NCBI GenBank assembly: GCA_009702305.1
Contig: WLIH01000141.1
Span: 1-6,971, forward strand
Source of the DNA: Actinomycetota bacterium
Lineage (GTDB): Bacteria > Actinomycetota > Actinomycetes > Propionibacteriales > Nocardioidaceae
DNA length: 6,971 nucleotides
Direction of reading: 5' to 3'
Made by a program: the position numbers and the translations under genes
In this document: one piece after another, positions 1 through 4,494 of the stretch
How the letters are laid out: the number at the start of each line of letters is the position of its first letter
Numbering within the stretch: the first letter of the stretch is position 1
Notes under the pieces: model-generated
Databases searched by the model: none
What the model was told of the DNA's origin: nothing
What the model saw: only the letters and a program-made list of their open reading frames with translations

Positions 1-769
1 GCCCGGCCCGCTCGCCGATCACGCGGCCGGTGTTGGTCGACCCGGTGAACATCACGTAGTTGGCGTTGTCGATCAGCGTCGGACCGACGTCGGGGCCCTC
101 GCCGCACACGACCTGGAAGAGGCCACGGGGCAGCCCGGCCTCCTCGAGCATCTGGATGCCGTAGAGCGGCGACAGCGCGGTCTTGTTGTCCGGCTTGAGG
201 ACGATCGCGTTGCCGGCCATCAGCGCCGAGATCGAGTCGGAGATGCCGGTGGCGAAGGGGAAGTTCCACGGCGCGATGATGCCGATGACGCCCTTGGGCA
301 CCCGGATCTCGGTGGAGTTCGTCAGGAACGGCACCGGTCCGCCGCGCTTGGTGGAGGCCAGCAGCTTGGGCGCCCGCTTGATGTAATGGCTCATCACCAT
401 CGGCGGGTCGCAGGTCTCCTCGATCGCCATCCGCCGGTTCTTGCCGCTCTCGACCTGGATCAGGTCGGTCGTGGTCGTGGCGTTGTCGACGAAGAGGGTG
501 TGCGCGCGCTTGAAGACCGCGAGCCGCTCCTTGAGCGGGGTCGCCGCCCACGCCACCTGGGCCTTGCGGGCGGTGACGAACGCCTGCTCGATGTCCGCGG
601 GCGTCGACTGCGGCAGCTCGACGAGCACGTCGCCGGTGTAGACCTCGGTCAGCGGCCAGGTCGCCCCACCCGAGCCGGGCACGCGGGCGACCAGCTGCTG
701 GAGGAACGCCGGGGTGATGGAGGCCGGGCGGGCGATCGCCGCGGGCGCCTTCTCGGGGCTCTGGGTCAT
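1..769 (-). CDS. Aldehyde dehydrogenase, succinate-semialdehyde dehydrogenase (GabD2) type; 3' end beyond window
   Basis: Likely oxidises an aldehyde to a carboxylate with NAD(P)+ in the cytoplasm. The first 256 residues are visible, beginning MTQSPEKAPA. They show the ALDH N-terminal and cofactor-binding regions: PKGVIGIIAPWNFP (residues 158-171, with Asn169 at the oxyanion position), the cofactor-binding lysine in VLKPDN (Lys192) and FTGST (241-245). The catalytic Glu and Cys lie beyond the left edge, so catalytic competence cannot be judged. From memory, the segment from EVYTGD onward resembles mycobacterial GabD2, but the family is broad and the true substrate may be the product of the neighbouring oxidoreductase rather than succinate semialdehyde. 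The ATG at 769 follows the upstream gene's TGA by one base (TGAGATG) and no good Shine-Dalgarno is seen, which suggests translational coupling within one operon. Family assignment is sure; substrate is not. Confidence 0.93.
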   Translation of the reverse strand, partial: MTQSPEKAPAAIARPASITPAFLQQLVARVPGSGGATWPLTEVYTGDVLVELPQSTPADIEQAFVTARKAQVAWAATPLKERLAVFKRAHTLFVDNATTTTDLIQVESGKNRRMAIEETCDPPMVMSHYIKRAPKLLASTKRGGPVPFLTNSTEIRVPKGVIGIIAPWNFPFATGISDSISALMAGNAIVLKPDNKTALSPLYGIQMLEEAGLPRGLFQVVCGEGPDVGPTLIDNANYVMFTGSTNTGRVIGERAG

Positions 770-770
770 C

Positions 771-2396
771 TCAGGCCCGCCCGAGCACGAAGTCCGCGCC
801 GCGCTCGCCGATCATGATCGCCGGGGCGTTGGTGTTGCCGCCGGTGATCGACGGCATGATCGAGGCGTCGCAGACCCGCAGGCCCTCGATGCCGCGGACC
901 TTGAGGTCGGGGGTCACGACGGACAGCTCGTCGACGCCCATCCGGCAGGTGCCGACGCCGTGGTAGACCGAGGTCGCGCGGTTGAGGATGACGTCGCGCA
1001 GCTCCTGGCCCTTGAGGCTCGCACCGGGGTGCAGCTCCTCCTTGACCGAGCCGCCGAACGCCGAGCCGGCCATGATCTCGCGGACCATCTCCGAGCCTTC
1101 GGCGAGCACCTCGAGGTCGCCGGGGTCGGCGAGGTACTGGAAGTCGATGAGCGGCGTCGCGGTCGGGTCGTTCGACGACAGCCGGAGCGTGCCTCGGCTG
1201 CGCGGGTAGATCAGCGTCGAGAGCAGCGTGATCGCCGTACGCGGGTCGACGTCGTGACGGATCGGCTCGTCCTGGTTGGGCGAGACGTAGGACCACGGCA
1301 GCAAGTGCAGCTGCAGGTCGGGCACGTCCGTGGCCTGCGAGGTGCGCAGGAAGGCGACGGCCTCGAAGACGGAGTTGGCGAGGAACGACTTGCCCGGGCG
1401 CAGGGTCTCCTTCATGACGCCCTGGGCGAAGAACGACGCCTTGCCCTTCATCTTCGACGACGTCGCGTGGAAGGTCAGCGCGTGGAACATGTGGTCGTGC
1501 AGGTTGTCGCCGACCGGCAGGTCGGCGAGGACCTTGATGCCGTGGTCGTTGAGGTGCTGCGCGTGACCGATGCCCGAGAGCATCAGGATCTGCGCCGAGC
1601 CGACGAAGCCGGCCGAGAGGATGACCTCCTTGCCCGCGCGGATGGTGCGCGTGGAGCCGTCCTTGTCGGTGACCTGGACGCCGGTCGCCCGGCCGCCCTC
1701 GATGTTGACCTTGGTGACGAGCACCTCGGACTGCAGCTGCAGGGTGGGCACGTCGAGGTTGTGGATGAAGCCGCGCGAGGCGCTGTAGCGCAGGCCGCCG
1801 GAGGCGTTCTGCTGCATCCGGCTGACGCCCTCCTGTGACTCGGCGTTGTAGTCGTCGAGGACCTTCACGCCGAGGGTGTCGGAGGTGGCCTGGATGAACT
1901 GCAGCGAGCCCTCCTGCGGAGCGGCGTTGCGGGTGACCTTGATCGGCCCGCCGGCGCCACGGAAGGCGTTCTCGCCGTCCTCGAAGTCCTCCATGCGCTT
2001 GTAGGCGGCGTTGACGCTGTCGGCGTCCCAGCCGGTGCAGCCCTCGGCCGCCCAGGAGTCGAAGTTGGCGCGGTTGCCGCGCACGTAGACCATGCCGTTG
2101 ATCGACGACGAGCCGCCGACGACCTTGCCGCGCGGGACCGGCATCTTGCGGTCGAGGATGTGCTTCTGGGGGGTCGAGTAGTAGCCCCAGTCGACGCGCT
2201 TCTTGATCTCGGGGACCGAGTGCATCGGGCCGATCATGCCGGGCTTCTTGACGAGGTACTGCTCGTCGCTCTTGCCCGCCTCGAGCACGATGACGCTCGC
2301 GCCGGACTGCGCGAGCCGGCCCGCGATCGCCGCGCCCGAGCTGCCGGAGCCGACGACGACGTAGTCGGCCTCGTTCTTGTACGCCTTCTTGGCCAT
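771..2396 (-). CDS. GMC family FAD-dependent alcohol oxidoreductase (choline dehydrogenase-like)
   Basis: A complete 541-residue flavoprotein that should oxidise an alcohol to an aldehyde, probably in the cytoplasm since no signal peptide or membrane segment is seen. The N-terminal FAD-binding Rossmann motif is GSGSSGAAIAGR (residues 16-27), with the ribose-binding acid in LEAG (38-41). GMC signature 1 is PRGKVVGGSSSINGMVYVRG (88-107) and signature 2 is GSAQILMLSGIG (266-277). The C-terminal active site has YHGVGTCRMG (478-487, likely catalytic His479) and GGNTNAP (519-525), which supplies the usual second catalytic Asn. Length is normal for the family. I chose ATG 2396 because GAGGGA lies nine bases upstream; an in-frame ATG at 2429 lacks a ribosome site and adds 11 unconserved residues. 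It is first in an operon with the aldehyde dehydrogenase. Substrate is unknown: choline, PEG-like, terpenoid, aliphatic and sterol-derived alcohols are all possible. Confidence 0.95.
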   Translation of the reverse strand: MAKKAYKNEADYVVVGSGSSGAAIAGRLAQSGASVIVLEAGKSDEQYLVKKPGMIGPMHSVPEIKKRVDWGYYSTPQKHILDRKMPVPRGKVVGGSSSINGMVYVRGNRANFDSWAAEGCTGWDADSVNAAYKRMEDFEDGENAFRGAGGPIKVTRNAAPQEGSLQFIQATSDTLGVKVLDDYNAESQEGVSRMQQNASGGLRYSASRGFIHNLDVPTLQLQSEVLVTKVNIEGGRATGVQVTDKDGSTRTIRAGKEVILSAGFVGSAQILMLSGIGHAQHLNDHGIKVLADLPVGDNLHDHMFHALTFHATSSKMKGKASFFAQGVMKETLRPGKSFLANSVFEAVAFLRTSQATDVPDLQLHLLPWSYVSPNQDEPIRHDVDPRTAITLLSTLIYPRSRGTLRLSSNDPTATPLIDFQYLADPGDLEVLAEGSEMVREIMAGSAFGGSVKEELHPGASLKGQELRDVILNRATSVYHGVGTCRMGVDELSVVTPDLKVRGIEGLRVCDASIMPSITGGNTNAPAIMIGERGADFVLGRA

Positions 2397-2405
2397 GACT
2401 GTGGA

Positions 2406-2411
2406 TCCCTC
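2406..2411 (-). promoter_or_regulatory. Shine-Dalgarno for the GMC oxidoreductase
   Basis: On the minus strand GAGGGA lies nine bases before the ATG at 2396. It decides that start over the in-frame ATG at 2429, which has no purine-rich site upstream. Confidence 0.7.
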
Positions 2412-2486
2412 GACTGTTCCCGCTCGCATCGGGTCGCGTAGGTGCGGCTGGAGGCACCCACATACCCCTGGAATGTGTTGCCGCCC

Positions 2487-2492
2487 ACATTA
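2487..2492 (-). promoter_or_regulatory. Candidate -10 box for the GMC/ALDH operon
   Basis: TAATGT on the minus strand is the best -10-like hexamer between the divergent genes. The palindrome at 2499-2518 would cover its spacer and -35 region, a typical repressor position. No TTGACA-like -35 is recognisable at 16-18 bases, so this is tentative. Confidence 0.3.
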
Positions 2493-2498
2493 GGGCAC

Positions 2499-2518
2499 AA
2501 CTGGAACCCGTTCTAGTT
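2499..2518. promoter_or_regulatory. KstR-like palindromic operator
   Basis: AACTGGAACCCGTTCTAGTT is an inverted repeat with nine base pairs per arm around a central CC, and only one arm pair is mismatched. Its inner 14 bases (2502-2515) fit the mycobacterial KstR consensus TnnAACnnGTTnnA at all eight fixed positions. KstR is the TetR-family repressor of steroid catabolism. The site lies 102 bases upstream of the GMC oxidoreductase start and 35 bases upstream of the pdxY start, so it could control either or both. The palindrome is seen directly; the KstR identity rests on consensus matching, and another TetR-family regulator could use a similar site. Confidence 0.6.
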
Positions 2519-2541
2519 TTCGACCACAAATCGAGTGCCGC

Positions 2542-2547
2542 CACAAT
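2542..2547 (+). promoter_or_regulatory. Possible -10 box for a leaderless pdxY transcript
   Basis: CACAAT ends six bases before the pdxY GTG, at -12 to -7 if transcription starts at that GTG. It keeps the two most conserved -10 bases (A2, T6). No clear -35 is seen. The idea is prompted by the lack of a spaced Shine-Dalgarno before the GTG. Confidence 0.2.
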
Positions 2548-2553
2548 GAGCCG

Positions 2554-3408
2554 GTGCGGATCCTCTCCATCCAGTCCTCGGTCGCCTACGGCCACGTCGG
2601 CAACTCCGCCGCGGTCTTCCCCCTGCAACGCCTCGGCCACGAGGTCTGGCCGGTGCTGACGGTGCACTTCTCCAACCACACGGGGTACGGCGCGTGGCGC
2701 GGGCCGCTGCTCGCCGCGGACGACGTACGCGACGTGATCACCGGCATCGCCGAGCGCGGCGTGCTGGGCCAGGCCGACGCGGTGCTGTCCGGCTACCAGG
2801 GCGACCCCGCGGTCGGCGCCGTCATCCTCGACGCCGTCGCCCAGGTCAAGGCGCTCAACCCGGCAGCCGTCTACTGCTGCGACCCCGTGATGGGCGACGT
2901 CGGGCGCGGCATGTTCGTGCGCCCCGGCATCCCGGAGTACCTCCGCGACCACGTCGTGCCGCTCGCCGACATCCTCACGCCCAACCACTTCGAGCTCGAC
3001 TTCCTCGCCGGCACCCCGACGCGGACCCTCGACGAGGTGCTGGCGGCCGTCGAGACCGTGCGTGCCCGAGGACCGCGCGACGTCCTCGTCACGAGCGTGC
3101 TGCACGACGGCGTCCCCGACGGCCACCTCGATGTCGTCGCCGTCTCCGACGCGGGCGCGTGGGCGGTCACGACCCCGCTGCTGCCGATCGCCCCCAACGG
3201 ATGCGGCGACCTCACGGCTGCCCTCTACCTCGCCCACCTGCGCACCACCGGCTCACCCGCCCGGGCCCTGGAGCTCACCACCGCGAGCGTGTACGCCGTG
3301 CTGGAGGCCACGATCGCGGCCGGCACCCGCGAGATCCAGCTCGTCGCCGCCCAGGACGCCCTGGCCGACCCGCCACCGAGGTTCGTGGCGCGGCGGTTGT
3401 TAGCGTGA
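2554..3408 (+). CDS. pdxY: Pyridoxal kinase PdxY
   Basis: Phosphorylates pyridoxal (and possibly related B6 vitamers) with ATP to give pyridoxal 5'-phosphate, in the cytoplasmic B6 salvage pathway. The 284-residue protein has the family's usual length and aligns by eye with E. coli PdxY from start to end. It shows ILSIQSSVAYGHVGNSAA (residues 3-20, substrate pocket), FSNHTGYG (39-46), DAVLSGYQG (75-83), CDPVMGD (109-115), TPNHFELDFL (142-151) and the ribokinase-fold anion-hole motif NGCGD (215-219), with Asp219 as the likely catalytic base. The start is GTG at 2554. No other in-frame start is seen just upstream, and the first residues MRILSIQS match the expected N-terminus. There is no well-spaced Shine-Dalgarno (only GAG three bases before), so the mRNA may be leaderless. 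The stop is four bases before the next gene, so co-transcription is likely. Confidence 0.94.
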   Translation: MRILSIQSSVAYGHVGNSAAVFPLQRLGHEVWPVLTVHFSNHTGYGAWRGPLLAADDVRDVITGIAERGVLGQADAVLSGYQGDPAVGAVILDAVAQVKALNPAAVYCCDPVMGDVGRGMFVRPGIPEYLRDHVVPLADILTPNHFELDFLAGTPTRTLDEVLAAVETVRARGPRDVLVTSVLHDGVPDGHLDVVAVSDAGAWAVTTPLLPIAPNGCGDLTAALYLAHLRTTGSPARALELTTASVYAVLEATIAAGTREIQLVAAQDALADPPPRFVARRLLA

Positions 3409-3412
3409 GGGC

Positions 3413-3985
3413 ATGCTCGCGCTGAGGTCCATCGCCGTCGCCCTGGTCGCCCTCGTGCTGCTGGCCGGTTGCGGCGACGAGCCCGACGGCTTCCCGTCCG
3501 ATCAGGACCGCTACGCCGCGGCCGACGTCACGTTCGCGCGCGACATGGTCGCCCACCACACTCAGGCACTCGAGATGGTCGACCTGACCGACGGCCGCGA
3601 CCTCGACGCGACGTTCGCCGCCCTGGTGCGCGAGATCCGCGAGACCCAGGCCCCCGAGATCGCGTCCATGAACCGCTGGCTCGAGCTGTGGTCCGGATCG
3701 GTGCCCTCCACGGCGTCGTCCCCGGAGATGGACGACATGGAGGGCATGCACCACATGGACGGCATGCTCTCGGACGACCAGCTCGAGCAGCTGGCCACGG
3801 CCAGCGACGACGACTTCGAGCAGCTGTGGCTGCAGCTGATGATCGAGCACCACCAGGGCGCGCTGGAGATGGCGCAGACCGAGCTCGACGAGGGCACCAA
3901 CGCTCTGGCCCGCGAGTTGGCCCAGGACGTCATCGACACCCAGCAGAGCGAGATCGAGACCATGCAGGACCTCCTCGCCGACTGA
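3413..3985 (+). CDS. DUF305 family lipoprotein, putative copper-binding
   Basis: A 190-residue exported protein. The N-terminus has one charged residue (Arg5), a hydrophobic stretch (7-17) and the lipobox LAGC (17-20), so Cys20 should be lipidated and the mature protein anchored outside the cytoplasmic membrane. The body has the two related helical halves typical of DUF305 (Pfam PF03713): FARDMVAHHTQALEM (41-55) and LMIEHHQGALEM (142-153), each with paired His and a following Met. Between them is a Met/His-rich stretch, MDDMEGMHHMDGM (106-118). Some DUF305 proteins such as CopM bind copper, and this His/Met pattern suits that, but metal binding here is inferred. The ATG at 3413 is the first start after an in-frame TAG at 3401. 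GAGG sits only two bases before it, so translation probably depends partly on coupling to pdxY, whose stop is four bases upstream. Confidence 0.9.
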   Translation: MLALRSIAVALVALVLLAGCGDEPDGFPSDQDRYAAADVTFARDMVAHHTQALEMVDLTDGRDLDATFAALVREIRETQAPEIASMNRWLELWSGSVPSTASSPEMDDMEGMHHMDGMLSDDQLEQLATASDDDFEQLWLQLMIEHHQGALEMAQTELDEGTNALARELAQDVIDTQQSEIETMQDLLAD

Positions 3986-4004
3986 GCCGGGGCTGGGGCC
4001 GCCC

Positions 4005-4050
4005 GGTCTCGATATACCGCCTCGCTGGCGCTCGCTACTCGACCACCGAC
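4005..4050 (+). repeat. REP-like unit, forward orientation, first copy (A1)
   Basis: Runs from GGTCTCGATATACCGCC to CTACTCGACCACCGAC. It has a five-base longer, diverged centre compared with the units at 4219 and 4411. It begins 19 bases after the DUF305 gene's stop. Its ends are imperfectly complementary (GGTC...GACC), so it could fold alone. Confidence 0.8.
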
Positions 4051-4070
4051 AACGACCTCAGCGCACCCCT

Positions 4071-4091
4071 TGTTGGTCGAGTGCCGCCGAG
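4071..4091 (-). repeat. REP-like half unit, inverted orientation (B1)
   Basis: TGTTGGTCGAGTGCCGCCGA plus one G, followed by an unrelated AGCACCCCC tail. Only the outer arm is present; the TATCGAGACC arm is missing. Confidence 0.75.
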
Positions 4092-4102
4092 AGCACCCCC
4101 GT

Positions 4103-4121
4103 CGTTGGTCGAGTGCCGCCG
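4103..4121 (-). repeat. REP-like half unit, inverted orientation (B2)
   Basis: CGTTGGTCGAGTGCCGCCG, a second truncated outer arm about 32 bases after the first. It is again followed by a C-rich tail (CGCACCCCCTT) much like that after the first half unit. Confidence 0.75.
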
Positions 4122-4133
4122 ACCGCACCCCCT

Positions 4134-4292
4134 TCGTTGGTCGAGTGCCGCCGAGCGCTAGCGAGGCGGAGTATCGAGACCACCGCGACCCGCGCCGGGA
4201 CCCAGCCACCGGCCACGAGGTCTCGATACGCTCGCTGGCGCTCGCTACTCGACCAACGAACGCGTCTCGGGGCTGGCGCTCGCTACTCGACC
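4134..4292. repeat. 159-bp direct repeat, copy 1 (inverted unit, spacer, forward unit, half unit)
   Basis: Contains an inverted unit (4137-4181), a 37-base spacer (4182-4218), a forward unit (4219-4259) and a forward half unit (about 4269-4292). CGTTGGTCGAGT (4135-4146) pairs perfectly with ACTCGACCAACG (4247-4258), and GTATCGAGACC (4171-4181) pairs perfectly with GGTCTCGATAC (4219-4229). The segment between these stems is also largely complementary, so the copy can form one long hairpin with the spacer as its loop. It differs from copy 2 at only five positions: 4157, 4159, 4170, 4213 and 4214. Confidence 0.9.
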
Positions 4293-4325
4293 ACCGACAA
4301 CCACCCGTCCCGAGCACACGCCCCC

Positions 4326-4484
4326 TCGTTGGTCGAGTGCCGCCGAGCCCCAGCGAGGCGGTGTATCGAGACCACCGCGACCCGCGCCGGGACCCAGCCA
4401 CCGGTTACGAGGTCTCGATACGCTCGCTGGCGCTCGCTACTCGACCAACGAACGCGTCTCGGGGCTGGCGCTCGCTACTCGACC
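4326..4484. repeat. 159-bp direct repeat, copy 2
   Basis: Identical to 4134-4292 at 154 of 159 positions, at an offset of 192 bases. The spacer (4374-4410) is conserved too, with only a TT/CC difference. The same stems form: 4327-4338 with 4439-4450, and 4363-4373 with 4411-4421. Past 4484 the half unit diverges as GACGAACGCGTC and runs into the stop codon of the downstream minus-strand gene. Confidence 0.9.
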
Positions 4485-4494
4485 GACGAACGCG

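Larger units (their letters stand above)
3986..4494. repeat. REP/BIME-like palindromic repeat array filling the convergent intergenic region
   Basis: This 509-base stretch holds no convincing gene. It is built almost wholly from copies, halves and inverted copies of one element. One arm reads GCTGGCGCTCGCTACTCGACC (five copies). The opposite orientation carries TTGGTCGAGTGCCGCCGA (four copies). GGTCTCGATA or its complement occurs five times. In total CTCGACC/GGTCGAG appears nine times. Similar TCTCGATA...CTCGACCA elements are, as I recall, scattered in many Nocardioidaceae and other actinobacterial genomes. The position between two converging stops is typical of REP elements, which can act in mRNA 3' processing or bidirectional termination. 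No transposase or RAYT gene is in the window. All six frames that stay open here are by-products of the repeat. Confidence 0.88.

Noticed and set aside
714..1838. A 374-codon plus-strand open frame antisense to the GMC gene
   Set aside because: Composition is Asp/Arg/Val/Gly-rich with no motif, and it is antisense to a well-supported gene.
2427..2429. ATG at 2429 as start of the GMC oxidoreductase
   Set aside because: There is no Shine-Dalgarno before it, whereas ATG 2396 has GAGGGA nine bases upstream and begins just before the Rossmann fold.
2546..2548. ATG at 2546 as start of pdxY
   Set aside because: It is in a different frame from the PdxY protein; only GTG 2554 gives the expected MRILSIQS N-terminus.
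766..3237. An 823-codon minus-strand open frame across the GMC gene and most of pdxY
   Set aside because: It overlaps two genes with clear family motifs in other frames, and its translation is a low-complexity Arg/Gly/Asp/Pro mix without any recognisable domain. It is a by-product of GC-rich codon use.
3987..4006. Intrinsic terminator after the DUF305 gene (CCGGG...CCCGG)
   Set aside because: The stem is only five base pairs with a ten-base loop and no T-run follows. The downstream repeat hairpins are better candidates.
4005..4490. CRISPR-like array
   Set aside because: Units occur in both orientations, spacing is irregular, the spacer between arms is itself duplicated, and no cas gene is present. 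The pattern fits REP/BIME elements.
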